Shown here piece by piece: positions 28,381-37,769 of a DNA stretch of 64,000 nt. Numbering within the stretch: position 1 is the stretch's first letter; the number at the start of each line of letters is the position of its first letter. Under the pieces are notes generated by a model that was not told the DNA's origin, did no database searches, and saw nothing but the letters and a program-made list of their open reading frames with translations. The position numbers and the translations under genes were made by a program. This DNA is from Geotalea sp. SG265 (GTDB lineage Bacteria > Desulfobacterota > Desulfuromonadia > Geobacterales > Geobacteraceae): positions 1 through 64,000 of the forward strand of contig NZ_JAKZFT010000006.1 in assembly GCF_022808985.1 (NCBI RefSeq). Reading direction: 5' to 3'.

Positions 28381-30621
28381 TTACGCGGTTTCTTCCAGTT
28401 CCACTATTTCCTCGGCATTCACCTTGAACAGGGACATCTCTTCGCGCAGAACTTCAATCTGGCGGAAGAGACCGGATACAGCCTCATTCATGGCACTGGT
28501 TGCCTGCAGGTTGATGTGGGTTGACTGCTGAATATCTTCAACGGCAACGACAATCTGCTCGCTGCCGCGGTTCTGCTCGTCGCAGGCCCGTTTTATCTGT
28601 TGGATCATTTCGGTGATGTTTTCCGTGGATTTGGCTATGAAGCCCCCCACTTTGCTCTGCTCACGCGTAGACGAGCGAACCTGCGCCGTAAGGGTCTTCA
28701 TCTTCTCGACCGCCGTCATGATCAGTTCGCTCCCCTGCCCCTGCTCCCGAGTGGCCTTGGCAATCTGCTCCACCATCTCCGACACCTGCTCCATGGCTTC
28801 GCGAATCATCTGGCTTCCCTTTGCCTGTTCCACCGTGGCTCGCGCTATCTCATCCACCTGTTCGGTTGCCTTCTGGACACCACCGACGATCTTTTCCAGC
28901 GCTTCGCCCGATTTCTGTGAAAGGAGCTCGCCGTCGGCAATACTCTTTTCCGCCTGCTCCATAGCCTGCACTGCCCGGCGGGTCTCATCCTGGACCGCCT
29001 TGATGACCTGGGCAATCTCCCTGGTGGAGCTGCTGGTGCGCTCAGCCAGTTCCTTTATCTCGTCGGCGACAACGGCAAATCCCTTGCCGTGCTCTCCGGC
29101 CTGTGCCGCAATAATGGCCGCATTCAATGCCAAGAGATTGGTCTGCTCCGCAACCTCGTCGATAACCGAAAGGATGGCGCCAATGTCGTTCGCCCGCCCG
29201 GAAAGGGTGTCGATCACCTCATAGGTAATGCGGGAGGAACGCTTGATCTCATGGATACCCTCGATGGTTGCCCCAACCGCTTCCTTGCCGGTTTCGGCAT
29301 CCTTACGGACTTCATCGGAAATGGCCGCCGTCTCCATGGCATTCCGCTCGACCTGTTTGATGGTGCTGTCCATCTCCATTACAGAAGAAGCGGTTGTCGT
29401 CGCCACATCCAGAAGGGTCACCACCCCGTTGCCGATCTGCTTGACGGATGCGGCCATCTGGGTGATGGAGGAACTGACGTCTTCCACGGAATGGGAAAGG
29501 GTTTCCACATTCTGTGCAACCTCCTCGACACTGGCAGCCATTTCCAGGATTGAGGAAGAGCTTTCCGACGCCGAAAGTGAAAGGCTGTCAACCCCCTTGG
29601 AAACACCCTTTACGGAGGTATTGATCTGGGAAATCGCCGCGGAAGTGTTGTTGACGCTGTCTGCCTGTATTCTGGCGGAATCGACGACCTTGTGGGAAGA
29701 TTCGCTGATGGTCCCGGAGATGGAGGTAAGCTCGGCAGCGGACCGATTGACTTTTCCGACGACAATGGAAAGTTTTGCCGCCATCACATTGAAGTCGGCA
29801 CCCAGCTTTCCAAGCTCGTCGCCGGAATCGACGGTGATCCTGGTAGTCAGATTGCCGTCTGCCCCCTCGTCGAGAGCCTTTGCCATGGCATGTATGCGGG
29901 TAACGATGTTCCTCGTGGTCTTGACGCCAAGGAGGATACCGAGAATGACGGCGGCGACGATGACAACCACGAAGGCAATCACTGCGGTTGCCTGTATTTC
30001 ATGGATCTGCTTGTCCGCCTTGGTCATCTGGCTTCCGACTTCGAGAAGAAGATCATCGGTGTCGGCCTTGGCCTTTTCTATGGCATCATTGATATCTTCC
30101 TGGGCAAGCTTGTTGAGCTTGTTGTCTGCCAGGGCAGCCATGGCCGTCTGATCCACCACGCCCGGTCTGACGCCCTTCAGCAGCGCCTCCTTGTGGGCCA
30201 GCAGTTCGTCAGCCAGCTTCTCGACCTCTTCCCAGCTGGCAAGAGCTGCCTTGGTCCGCTGTTCAACGACGCTGCCGGGCTTGGCAGCCTTGATGCCCAG
30301 CTTTTTATTCCCTTTGAGCATGGTCTCGCACTGACTGCGGAACAGGTCCCGCTTCATGCGATAGTCTTCGGCGTACTCCTCGAATTTCTCCGTTTCGGCG
30401 CGAACCATGGCTGCCTGCATAAGGCTCACATGGCAGTATTTCTGCGTCACCCCCATCAGCAGGACCAATTTCTGCTGGCTGGCCAGGTTCTGCATGATGT
30501 TCTGGATCTGATCCCCCATCCTTTTCATGCTCCAGGTGCCGAAGGCGCCGGTCAAGGCAACGATCAGGGCCATGATCAGGAAAGAGCCCACCAAGCGATA
30601 GCTGAGTTTCATATTTTTCAC
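28381..30621 (-). CDS. Methyl-accepting chemotaxis protein
   Basis: A 746-residue transmembrane chemoreceptor. In order: TM1 (about 9-28), a helical periplasmic domain with a four-helix-bundle look (about 30-205), TM2 (about 206-228), HAMP (about 230-285), then a long signalling coiled coil. The hairpin tip reads [20 protein letters not shown], where most receptors have NAAIEAARAGE; the Ile and Gln changes mark a divergent CheA-contact subtype. Methylation-type Glu/Gln-rich helices flank it. It probably starts at GTG 30621 (GAGGG 7 bases upstream); the ATG three codons on has no well-spaced site. It lies between cytochrome genes and trpA. Confidence 0.92.
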   Translation of the reverse strand: MKNMKLSYRLVGSFLIMALIVALTGAFGTWSMKRMGDQIQNIMQNLASQQKLVLLMGVTQKYCHVSLMQAAMVRAETEKFEEYAEDYRMKRDLFRSQCETMLKGNKKLGIKAAKPGSVVEQRTKAALASWEEVEKLADELLAHKEALLKGVRPGVVDQTAMAALADNKLNKLAQEDINDAIEKAKADTDDLLLEVGSQMTKADKQIHEIQATAVIAFVVVIVAAVILGILLGVKTTRNIVTRIHAMAKALDEGADGNLTTRITVDSGDELGKLGADFNVMAAKLSIVVGKVNRSAAELTSISGTISESSHKVVDSARIQADSVNNTSAAISQINTSVKGVSKGVDSLSLSASESSSSILEMAASVEEVAQNVETLSHSVEDVSSSITQMAASVKQIGNGVVTLLDVATTTASSVMEMDSTIKQVERNAMETAAISDEVRKDAETGKEAVGATIEGIHEIKRSSRITYEVIDTLSGRANDIGAILSVIDEVAEQTNLLALNAAIIAAQAGEHGKGFAVVADEIKELAERTSSSTREIAQVIKAVQDETRRAVQAMEQAEKSIADGELLSQKSGEALEKIVGGVQKATEQVDEIARATVEQAKGSQMIREAMEQVSEMVEQIAKATREQGQGSELIMTAVEKMKTLTAQVRSSTREQSKVGGFIAKSTENITEMIQQIKRACDEQNRGSEQIVVAVEDIQQSTHINLQATSAMNEAVSGLFRQIEVLREEMSLFKVNAEEIVELEETA

Positions 30622-30674
30622 GTGGAAACCCTCAGATTTCGAAGACTTTGCATCGTACAGGAATGTTTTTATTT

Positions 30675-31034
30675 TCAGCGTTCGGCTTCGTTGAGCAGGT
30701 AGTTCATCAAATCAACGGTTGCCTTGACCTCGGCCTTGTTCATGTTCGAGTCCGGTTTGCGCAGCATCTTGATGCCATATGCCTTGGTGGCATTCCGGTC
30801 GAAGATCTGGCCGGAAATAGGCGCAACCCCTGTCTGAATGGCGACAATGGTCCTTTCCAGCGTATGGCACTTCACACACTTCACCCGCATGATCTCATAG
30901 TTGGCTTTCATTGCCGACGGAAATCTGGCGGGGTCAAGCCGCATGCTGTCTCCTTTGCCGATTACCTTCAGGCCGGCATGGGCAGCGGTTGTGGAAAGAC
31001 AGAACAGAACCAGAAGTGAAAGGATCTTTTTCAT
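30675..31034 (-). CDS. Periplasmic monoheme c-type cytochrome
   Basis: A 119-residue protein with a signal peptide (residues 1-20, ending AHA) and one heme site, CVKCH at 53-57. The C-terminal [18 protein letters not shown] helix follows. A late methionine-rich stretch ([15 protein letters not shown]) could supply the distal ligand. GGAGGA lies about 9 bases before the ATG. It sits 38 bases downstream of the heme-bearing barrel gene on the same strand, so the two are probably one transcript. A role as periplasmic electron carrier for that barrel is inference. Confidence 0.87.
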   Translation of the reverse strand: MKKILSLLVLFCLSTTAAHAGLKVIGKGDSMRLDPARFPSAMKANYEIMRVKCVKCHTLERTIVAIQTGVAPISGQIFDRNATKAYGIKMLRKPDSNMNKAEVKATVDLMNYLLNEAER

Positions 31035-31072
31035 TGTGCTAATTCCTCCGCATTACTTCGTATTGGTCGTTT

Positions 31073-32437
31073 TCAGAAGGCGTATGTGACACCGGCAAGT
31101 GCTATCCTCGATATGGCCACTGGAGCGTCTTCGTACCGGTATTCGAGGGTCAGCTTGACGTTCTGCAGGGGGGTGTAGGCGACGACAGGCACGTAACGGC
31201 GAGTTATGCCCACTCCGTCGTCCTGATATTCGTAACGAAAGAGAAGAGCGGCATTGACCGGGGAGCCCAGGTAGTATTCCGCTTCGGAGCCGATAACGAC
31301 GGAATCGCGCTCCACGGGGGTAAAGCTGCTGTAATCGGGATTTTCGTCCCAGCCGTGAACGCCACTCACCTTGATCCGCAGCCGTTTATACTGTAGGTCC
31401 ATGTCCCCCCCGGCACGATAGAAGCGGTTCTGCGCGCCGATGCCCGTATCATCGAAGGTGTTGCGCCCCGCATAACCGAAACCGCCGAACGTCACCGTCA
31501 GGTAGTCGAAGATGCTCTCGTTTTCCAGGTCCATCTCAGGCTCCTCACCATGGAAGTCCGTCCCCCCCAGCTTAACCGAAATATGGCCGTACCCTTCTTT
31601 GCGATCCTGGCCATCCCGATCGACGATGCCGCCGGCGACGAAGACCCGCTTCCAGAGTATGGCATTGGCCTCAAGAGCGTCCTGACTGGATGTCTGGGTA
31701 AAGCGGCTGGGGAATACCCCGGCGACGCTGAAGGACAGGGGCGCCAATGTGGAAGCGGTGGTAATCTTGTTGTTGGACTTCCACAGGTTCAGCCGCGGCT
31801 CGAAGCGACCGAACTTGATGTTGAACGGGGTGTCCAGCAGATTTCGCCACTGGATGAACAGCTCATGGAGATCCCTGTCTCTGCCGACACTGTCCTGGGC
31901 GTGACTGCTGAGGATAAATGAGGCGTAAAAGCCGGCCTTATCCCTGAACGCGCCGCCGCCGTTGAGGACAAAGGTCCGGGTGGCGAAATCGAACTTGTGA
32001 TTGTCGGCGGCATCGTTGTTATAGACAATGTTCTGGGTAGCCCTGAAGGAAACGGGAAGAAGCTCGGGAATACCGGCAAGCCAAAGCCCCTCGTTGCCCT
32101 GCACCTTCTGTTCAGGAGCTGTTTTCCCGTCCACCTGGCCAGTAGCGGCCTGGGATTTCAGCTGCGCCAGCAGTTCGGGGTCCCCCTCTCCGGAGACCGC
32201 GGCGCCGGCGGCAGGCGCAGGTGCTTTAGTCTCGGATTTCTTAACCAGCGGCACATAGCTGTTTCTCTGGAAGGCTTCTCCGTACTCGTTAAGTTCCGGG
32301 TATATGGTATGACAGGTGGAACATTCAGTTTTATGCTGACGGCTGAAAGCAGGTATGGCATGGGCACTGTCGACATTCACCAGTACGCATGCTGCTGCAG
32401 TCAACAAGAGCAGGGCAATCGCGGCACGGCTTTGCAT
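31073..32437 (-). CDS. Outer-membrane beta-barrel with an N-terminal heme motif
   Basis: A 454-residue protein: signal peptide (1-27, ending SAHA), then IPAFSRQHKTECSTCH with one c-heme site at 39-43, a linker rich in Lys/Ala (about 60-110), then alternating amphipathic strands to the end, closing in AGVTYAF with the terminal phenylalanine of outer-membrane barrels. The IPAFSR-CxxCH-PxLNxxGxxF start is a recurring family in metal-reducing and nitrite-oxidising bacteria. AGGAGG lies 7 bases before the ATG at 32437; the in-frame start 18 bases earlier is unlikely. With the adjacent monoheme and the divergent decaheme lipoprotein it could form a trans-outer-membrane electron path. Confidence 0.78.
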   Translation of the reverse strand: MQSRAAIALLLLTAAACVLVNVDSAHAIPAFSRQHKTECSTCHTIYPELNEYGEAFQRNSYVPLVKKSETKAPAPAAGAAVSGEGDPELLAQLKSQAATGQVDGKTAPEQKVQGNEGLWLAGIPELLPVSFRATQNIVYNNDAADNHKFDFATRTFVLNGGGAFRDKAGFYASFILSSHAQDSVGRDRDLHELFIQWRNLLDTPFNIKFGRFEPRLNLWKSNNKITTASTLAPLSFSVAGVFPSRFTQTSSQDALEANAILWKRVFVAGGIVDRDGQDRKEGYGHISVKLGGTDFHGEEPEMDLENESIFDYLTVTFGGFGYAGRNTFDDTGIGAQNRFYRAGGDMDLQYKRLRIKVSGVHGWDENPDYSSFTPVERDSVVIGSEAEYYLGSPVNAALLFRYEYQDDGVGITRRYVPVVAYTPLQNVKLTLEYRYEDAPVAISRIALAGVTYAF

Positions 32438-32494
32438 GTAACATCCTCCTGTCAAATTAAAAACATCAAATTAAACCCATAAAGCTTTTAAACA

Positions 32495-32521
32495 TGCGTC
32501 ATTTAAACAAAAAATGACGCA
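32495..32521. promoter_or_regulatory. 10-bp inverted repeat between the divergent cytochrome genes
   Basis: TGCGTCATTT (32495-32504) and its exact complement (32512-32521) flank a 7-base AT-only-plus-C spacer. It lies 58 bases upstream of the barrel gene and about 150 bases upstream of the decaheme gene. It fits a dimeric regulator acting on the barrel/monoheme operon, or on both sides. A TTGACA at 32622-32627 faces the decaheme gene but has no good -10. Confidence 0.5.
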
Positions 32522-32674
32522 ACCCACTATTACAATATTGCATCATGTAAGTCAACTGCCGTCCGTGTCCTCTAAGAAATTTATTTACTAAAACAGTTAT
32601 CTACCTTATATTTTCCCCTGCTTGACAATTAACAGTAACTATAGTGTCGCTTTTTGATTAAAGGAGGCAAATGA

Positions 32675-34486
32675 ATGAGAGTCTTTTATCCTTTAACGCT
32701 GCTTTTATTCTCACTGCTGTTTTTCTTGACAGCTTGCGGCAGCGACAATACTGCCAGTCTGACCCAATCGACCTTTGCAGCCTCCGAAAAATGCATCACA
32801 TGCCACAACGTCTCCCGTGCCGTTTCAAAGGTGACTGGCGCCAAAATCACCGATGAGTGGGCAAGGTCGGCACACGGGGCATTGCATGGGGCAAGCTGCA
32901 TTGACTGTCACGGCAGCGGCAACGGTCATCCCAGCAACTGCGGGGGGTGCCACGGCGGCTCGACGACCGCGGGTCTCGAATTTCACAATCCAGAGAAAGC
33001 CGCCATGTGCTACAAATGCCATGGGCTCTCGCATCCGGAAGACGTTATGCTGATCAACGCACCGCAACATTTTGGCAACATGACCGCAAGCATCAGCAAC
33101 GTCCGTGGCCGTGCCTCCTACGTCAGCTCCAATTACGTCGGCAACTGCCGTAAATGCCACAATCCCCATGATCCCTCCACTGCCATGAGAAATGGACGGC
33201 AATGGGCAAGGAGCGGCCACGGCGACACTGTCGGATCGCCGCGCACTGCATATGATTTCAAGACCAATGGAACTTATCAGCCGGTGAATACAACATTTGA
33301 TAGGAACTGCGTCCGCTGCCACACCACCACCGGCTATATCAACTTTGTCAGTTCCGGTTTCGCGGTTCAGCAACCGTTTGCCGGCCCCGGTTATCAGGTG
33401 GTCCAATACCCCGCAGCTTCAAGCGATAAAACAAAAGAGGTAACCGCCTGCAATGCCTGCCACGACGATGGCAAAGGCAACGCCTATGGCTTTAAACTCA
33501 GATCGGTGCCCCAGGTTCATATCTATTACAACTACTCAGGAGCAAGTACCGCCACTAACCCTGGATCAAGAGCTGTTTCCCTTGCCACGGGTCTTCCGGT
33601 CAAATTCAATAACAATGTTGTTACTTACCCCAATGCAGGCCCTTCCAACATGTGCATCAGCTGTCACACGGGCAGAGGCTACGGCAACATGATCAAGATT
33701 GCAGCTGGAGCACCTTACTTTCTCAACTTCAGCACCGGCACCAGCATCGGCGGCTCACATGCATTCCCCGGTGCCGCCACTTTATTTCAGATAATCGGTT
33801 ATGAATATGCAGGTCGCGATTATCCGTCAGCTGCGCCCCTCCACAGCCAGGTGGGAATATCGAACACCAATGCTACCGGCAACCTTGGCCCTTGTATTAC
33901 CTGCCACATGAACAGTACCGAATCCCATTCTTTCAGGCCTGTGGCATTTTCTACCGAGCCCACTGAGACCGACCCCTCAGTGGGTGTAATCGGGAGCATC
34001 AGCAGTCAGACCTGTGTCAAGTGCCACACCGGTACCAATGCCTGGACTGCAAGCACGCTCCAGGAAAAGCGTACAGGTTTCCAGGCAGCAATCACCGTAC
34101 TTTACGCCACGTTCTACAAAAAGGGGGTTGTTGTTTCCAGAACTGCAACAAGCTGGGGGATACCGACAAACTACAACTGGAACAGACTCTACGGCAGCAC
34201 AAGCGGTCCGGATACGATGGGGGCCTATACCAACTACAACGTCCTGAAAAGCGACTGGGGTGCCTACGCTCACAATGATCGCTACGTCAAGCGCCTCATT
34301 TACGACTCCATCGACTGGCTCAATGATGGGGTGCTGAACAACGATGTGGAAGCGGCCATCAACAGCCTCACCGTCGGCAAGAGCCCGTGGAACAGCAGCG
34401 TTAATTACTCCGGCGCATCGCTCCTCACGGTACAGCAGAATGCAATCCGATACCTTCTTGGAGGCCCTGGCGGCAGTAGGCCATAG
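32675..34486 (+). CDS. Decaheme c-type cytochrome lipoprotein
   Basis: A 603-residue protein with ten CXXCH sites at residues 40, 75, 89, 112, 158, 212, 259, 327, 407 and 447. The signal peptide ends in the lipobox LTAC with the lipidated Cys21, so it should be anchored in the outer membrane, possibly facing outward. The first four hemes are packed in 77 residues and later ones are spread out. The last 150 residues hold no heme and are Tyr/Trp/Asn-rich. AAGGAGG lies 7 bases before ATG 32675; an out-of-frame ATG 4 bases earlier opens only a 61-codon frame. It is divergent from the heme-barrel operon. Terminal reductase or surface electron carrier is the likely role. Confidence 0.9.
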   Translation: MRVFYPLTLLLFSLLFFLTACGSDNTASLTQSTFAASEKCITCHNVSRAVSKVTGAKITDEWARSAHGALHGASCIDCHGSGNGHPSNCGGCHGGSTTAGLEFHNPEKAAMCYKCHGLSHPEDVMLINAPQHFGNMTASISNVRGRASYVSSNYVGNCRKCHNPHDPSTAMRNGRQWARSGHGDTVGSPRTAYDFKTNGTYQPVNTTFDRNCVRCHTTTGYINFVSSGFAVQQPFAGPGYQVVQYPAASSDKTKEVTACNACHDDGKGNAYGFKLRSVPQVHIYYNYSGASTATNPGSRAVSLATGLPVKFNNNVVTYPNAGPSNMCISCHTGRGYGNMIKIAAGAPYFLNFSTGTSIGGSHAFPGAATLFQIIGYEYAGRDYPSAAPLHSQVGISNTNATGNLGPCITCHMNSTESHSFRPVAFSTEPTETDPSVGVIGSISSQTCVKCHTGTNAWTASTLQEKRTGFQAAITVLYATFYKKGVVVSRTATSWGIPTNYNWNRLYGSTSGPDTMGAYTNYNVLKSDWGAYAHNDRYVKRLIYDSIDWLNDGVLNNDVEAAINSLTVGKSPWNSSVNYSGASLLTVQQNAIRYLLGGPGGSRP

Positions 34487-34503
34487 AACTAATTTACAAG
34501 CTG

Positions 34504-34537
34504 AAAAAGCCCGTCTTTCAGGCGGGCTTTTTCTTTT
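34504..34537. terminator. Bidirectional terminator between cytochrome and ABC-F genes
   Basis: AAAAAGCCCG (34504-34513) pairs with 34523-34532 around a 9-base loop, with T-rich sequence to the right and A-rich to the left. It ends the decaheme gene on the plus strand and the ABC-F gene on the minus strand. Confidence 0.88.
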
Positions 34538-34556
34538 CCGGTTCGATTCCAACTGA

Positions 34557-36467
34557 TCAGGATTGAGCTTTTTTCATCTCCAACTCTTCCCACCGTGCAT
34601 ACTTGCCCGCAAGTTCCTGCTCCAGCTTCGAATAGTCAGCTGAAAGCCCTGAAATTCCCTCTGCTGATTTTGCGTATTCAAGAGGATTCGCCAGTTTTGC
34701 CTCAAGAGCGGCCTTATGCTGCTCAAGCTCTTCGATCAACGGCTCCAGCTTCTCCAGTTCGAGCCGCTCCCCAAATGTGAGCCCTTTCTTCTGTTTTACC
34801 TGCTCACGGGGAGTAGCCTTGGCCGGCCTGCGCTCATTCCCCTGGGCAGCGCTTTTTTCTTCCAGCCGCGCCTGCTCCTGCATGTCGCGATAATGGCTGT
34901 AGTTCCCCTCGTAAAAGACCGCCTTGCCGTTGCCCTCAAAGGCGAGGATGCCGGTGGCGACCTTGTCGAGGAAAAAACGGTCGTGGGTGACCATCAGCAC
35001 GCAGCCGGGGAAATTGGCCAAGGATTCATCGAGCAGTTGCAGAGTTGGGATATCCAGGTCGTTGGTCGGTTCGTCCAGGATGAGCAGGTTCGCATCCTGC
35101 AGCATCAGCCTGGCAAAGATAAGGCGGCTTTTCTCTCCTCCGGAGAGGGTGGCTATTTTACGCCTGCGGTCGGAAGGGGAAAAGAGAAAGTCTTCCAGGT
35201 AGCCGATCTTGTGCCGCTTTGTCCCGCCGAGCTGCACATAGTCCCCTTCGCCGAGAAAATCATAAATGGTCTGTTCCGGATCGAGCACCTCCCGTGTCTG
35301 GTCGAAATAGGCGATGCGCGTCTTTTTGCCGACAACGACGGAGCCACGGTCGGGATGCTCCTCACCCATGATCATCTTCAGGAGTGTGCTTTTCCCACAG
35401 CCGTTGGGGCCGATGATGCCGATCCGGTCTCCCCGTTTCATGAGGAAGGTCAGCTCCGTCAGGAGGGTTCGCGAACCGAAAGATTTGCCCAGGTCATGGA
35501 ATTCCAGGACCGTTCCGCCGAGGGTCGCGTCGGTGGTGAAGGCAATCCTGCTGTCCTTCACCTGTTGCACCACATTCTTTTCCTGCAGGGCCTCATACCG
35601 GTCGATACGCGCCTTCTGCTTGGTGGTTCTGGCCTTGGCTCCCCGCCTGATCCAGGCGGTTTCCACGCGCAGCAGGTTCAAAAGACGTGACCGGGACTGC
35701 TCTTCCCGGAGAAGCTGCTCCTCCTTCTGCTCAAGATAACTGGTATAGCCGCCGCTGTATGAGGAGATGGCGCCAGCATCCAGCTCCAGCATCCGGGTGG
35801 CCACCTGGTCAAGGAAATACCGGTCGTGGGTTATGAGTACCACTGCGCCGGGATAGTTCTTCAGGTAGTCCTGCAGCCATTGCGTGGTATCGGCATCCAG
35901 ATGGTTGGTGGGCTCGTCGAGCATGAGCAGATCCGGGCCCTCCAGGAGCAGTTTTGCAAGGGCCACCCGTCGCTTGGTGCCGCCGGACAGCTCCGCAATC
36001 CGTTGGCCCGGCTCGGGAAGCTGCAGATGGGTCATCATTTCTCCGACGCGATAATCGGTGTTCCACCCGCCGTGATGCTCGATCCATCCCGACAGCTCCC
36101 CCTGCCTCTTCAGCAGGCGTTCCATGTCTGCAGGGCCAGCTGCCATCCGGGCAGACAGCTCGGTGTACTCCGCCATGGCCTGACGGATTTCCCTCAGGCC
36201 GCGCTCTATCTCTTCTGCAACGGTCAGCTCGGGATCCAGCAACGGTTCCTGGGAAAGGTAGCCCGTGGTGGCGCCCCGCTTCATGGCGATGGTGCCCCCT
36301 TCACGGTCTTCCATCCCCCCGAGGATCATGAGCAGGGTCGATTTACCAGCACCGTTCCTGCCGATCAGACCGATCTTTTCATCTTCTCCAACGGCAAAAG
36401 TGACATTATCGATGATTTTTCGGGCACCGAAACTCTTTTCCAGGCCCACCACATCCAATACGTTCAT
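34557..36467 (-). CDS. uup: ABC-F family ATPase (Uup-like)
   Basis: A soluble twin-ATPase of 636 residues that acts on ribosomes or DNA rather than in transport. Each half has a full set: Walker A GLIGRNGAGKST and GIIGPNGCGKST, signatures LSGGTKRR and LSGGEKSR, Walker B LLMLDEPTNHLD and LLILDEPTNDLD. The linker between halves is long and charged (EEQLLREEQSRSR). The C-terminus adds a coiled coil (EKLEPLIEELEQHKAAL) as in Uup. The ATG at 36467 is used; the earlier GTG at 36494 would add nine residues before the conserved MNVLDVVGLEKSFG start. No membrane segment is present. Confidence 0.9.
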   Translation of the reverse strand: MNVLDVVGLEKSFGARKIIDNVTFAVGEDEKIGLIGRNGAGKSTLLMILGGMEDREGGTIAMKRGATTGYLSQEPLLDPELTVAEEIERGLREIRQAMAEYTELSARMAAGPADMERLLKRQGELSGWIEHHGGWNTDYRVGEMMTHLQLPEPGQRIAELSGGTKRRVALAKLLLEGPDLLMLDEPTNHLDADTTQWLQDYLKNYPGAVVLITHDRYFLDQVATRMLELDAGAISSYSGGYTSYLEQKEEQLLREEQSRSRLLNLLRVETAWIRRGAKARTTKQKARIDRYEALQEKNVVQQVKDSRIAFTTDATLGGTVLEFHDLGKSFGSRTLLTELTFLMKRGDRIGIIGPNGCGKSTLLKMIMGEEHPDRGSVVVGKKTRIAYFDQTREVLDPEQTIYDFLGEGDYVQLGGTKRHKIGYLEDFLFSPSDRRRKIATLSGGEKSRLIFARLMLQDANLLILDEPTNDLDIPTLQLLDESLANFPGCVLMVTHDRFFLDKVATGILAFEGNGKAVFYEGNYSHYRDMQEQARLEEKSAAQGNERRPAKATPREQVKQKKGLTFGERLELEKLEPLIEELEQHKAALEAKLANPLEYAKSAEGISGLSADYSKLEQELAGKYARWEELEMKKAQS

Positions 36468-36514
36468 CTTCTTATCTCTCAAAAAACGGTTCACACGTGA
36501 ATTCTAGGTTACAA

Positions 36515-36686
36515 AAGGCAGTCGCGGCATCGTCCGTTCACTCTGTCGCCACAGCTGCGGACCTTGCGGTGCCGCCCATATCATAGCGCACGATGCTCGA
36601 AGTGGCGGATCACCTTCGCTCAACATACGGCGGGCGTCCGCTCGCCGCTGTAGCTCGTCGCTCACTCCCGATGCCACGACTGCCTT
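36515..36686. repeat. 172-bp inverted-repeat-bounded element, MITE-like
   Basis: Bases 36515-36532 and 36669-36686 are inverted repeats of 18 bases with one mismatch (AAGGCAGTCG[C/T]GGCATCG). The interior is GC-rich and partly self-complementary, with no convincing coding frame or ribosome site. It fills most of the 323-base gap between the ABC-F start and the next gene. No clear target-site duplication is visible. It could be a miniature transposable element or a family-specific noncoding repeat. Confidence 0.5.
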
Positions 36687-36709
36687 CCCGGAAATGTCTT
36701 AAGAACCTC

Positions 36710-36745
36710 AAAAAAAAGTTGGGCGGACCCTTTCGGACCCGCCCA
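36710..36745 (-). terminator. Rho-independent terminator of the transglycosylase-like gene
   Basis: On the minus strand a 7-bp GC stem (36745-36739 with 36726-36720), extended by inner pairs around GAAA, is followed by CTTTTTTTT-type sequence (eight Ts, 36717-36710). It lies 46 bases after the stop of the gene at 36791. Confidence 0.88.
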
Positions 36746-36790
36746 GCTTAGCACATTCAGGTTGTCGGCGACACCGGATTTCTTTTCCGG

Positions 36791-37438
36791 CTATGAAGGC
36801 CGTTCAACCTTGTATTGTTTTGCGTTTGCTTCTTTGAGCCCCAGCTTGCCCAGCTCGTCGAGGATCTCCCTGCGGAACTGGCGGCGTCTTACCTCGTAGG
36901 CATTTGCAGCCGGCCCCACCCCGCAGTATAATTTTTTCGCCCTCACCAAGTCACCCTTGGCCATAGACACCTTGCTCAGCAGTTCCCTAACTGCGGCAGA
37001 GGCACATTTTTCATCGTCGGCCATGTCCTCCGGCTCATAGCCATGGCTCTTGGCCCTGCTAGGCATCAATTGCCAGACCCCCAGCGCCCCCTTATGTGAG
37101 ACGGCCCTCGCCGAAAGGCGATGTTCCCCAGTTTCCGCCAGGGCGATCTCTGCGAGATCCATCGGCATGAATGAAGTCCCAAGTGTTTTCAAGTAGCAAA
37201 GTGCGGCCAGCCAGCGCGCCCGCTCCGGACTGGTCCGGCGGGCAAAAGCTGCGGCTATGGCGGGCACCTGGCGTCTTCTTTCTTCCAGGTTTATCCCCTT
37301 TTCCATGACCTTGCGAATCTCGCGATCGAGCTCCGTATCTCCACCAACAACAGGCGTTTGTGCCTGGTTTACGTGGGACTTGTCGCACGATACCCCCATG
37401 AGAAGCATTGCTGCCATAATCAAAATTGTTTTTTTCAT
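36791..37438 (-). CDS. Transglycosylase-like lipoprotein (SLT fold)
   Basis: A 215-residue protein. The N-terminus is a lipoprotein signal (MKKTILIMAAMLLMGVSC, Cys18). Residues about 95-150 resemble a lytic transglycosylase: LAEIALAETGEH with the likely catalytic Glu, then AVSHKGALGVWQLMPSRAKSHG, matching the AVSxxGAxGxxQxMP signature. The late tyrosine in LYCGVGPAANAY sits where the family has its NAGPG/Y motif, in altered form. It would cut glycan strands in the periplasm. No Shine-Dalgarno sequence precedes the ATG. The transcript has a leader of about 120 bases from the promoter at 37568. Confidence 0.75.
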   Translation of the reverse strand: MKKTILIMAAMLLMGVSCDKSHVNQAQTPVVGGDTELDREIRKVMEKGINLEERRRQVPAIAAAFARRTSPERARWLAALCYLKTLGTSFMPMDLAEIALAETGEHRLSARAVSHKGALGVWQLMPSRAKSHGYEPEDMADDEKCASAAVRELLSKVSMAKGDLVRAKKLYCGVGPAANAYEVRRRQFRREILDELGKLGLKEANAKQYKVERPS

Positions 37439-37567
37439 AATAAAGAGTGTCGGTTTTATCAGGCTTTGCCGGCTGGTCCAATGCGACCCTCAGAAGTTCC
37501 AGTATCGTTTCCGGCCAAAATCTCCTTTCTTTGGATTTTAGGATTAAGCAACCCTAATTATGAGTGG

Positions 37568-37595
37568 ATTATAATAGATCAGACTTTATTTGCAA
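37568..37595 (-). promoter_or_regulatory. Promoter of the transglycosylase-like gene
   Basis: The minus strand reads TTGCAA (37595-37590), a 16-base spacer and a perfect TATAAT (37573-37568). The leader that follows holds AAGGAG at about 37526-37521 with a TTG after it opening a 19-codon frame, whose value is doubtful. The rest of 37439-37769 holds only this promoter and the hairpin at 37627. Confidence 0.55.
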
Positions 37596-37626
37596 GCGGC
37601 AATTTTTCATGCCCCATTTAAACGCC

Positions 37627-37655
37627 AAAAGGACCCGTTCTATGGGTCCTTTTTT
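37627..37655. terminator. Hairpin terminator after trpB
   Basis: A perfect 10-bp stem, AAAAGGACCC (37627-37636) with 37644-37653, around a 7-base loop. Six Ts follow on the plus side and four on the minus side. The only gene that could use it is trpB, which ends 114 bases away on the minus strand. Confidence 0.7.
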
Positions 37656-37769
37656 CTCTCACCTGTCGTTATGGCAGGGTGCAACCTTATACAATAAAAA
37701 ATGCTGTTTGCAAAGCAAAAACTGGCTTTATCTTTTAAAATCAGTCACTTACAAGAAACAAACTGCGGT

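Noticed and set aside
32438-32674. A GEMM (cyclic-dinucleotide) riboswitch before the cytochrome genes, as occurs in Geobacter
   Set aside because: No GEMM core is recognisable; the gap has an inverted repeat and AT-rich sequence only.
32671-32856. A 61-codon frame starting 4 bases before the decaheme cytochrome
   Set aside because: It overlaps the cytochrome out of frame; spacing from AAGGAGG favours the ATG at 32675, and the cytochrome frame has signal peptide, lipobox and ten heme sites.
37460-37526. A 19-codon TTG-started leader ORF before the transglycosylase-like gene
   Set aside because: AAGGAG is present but the TTG start and short, low-information peptide are not enough to call a gene.
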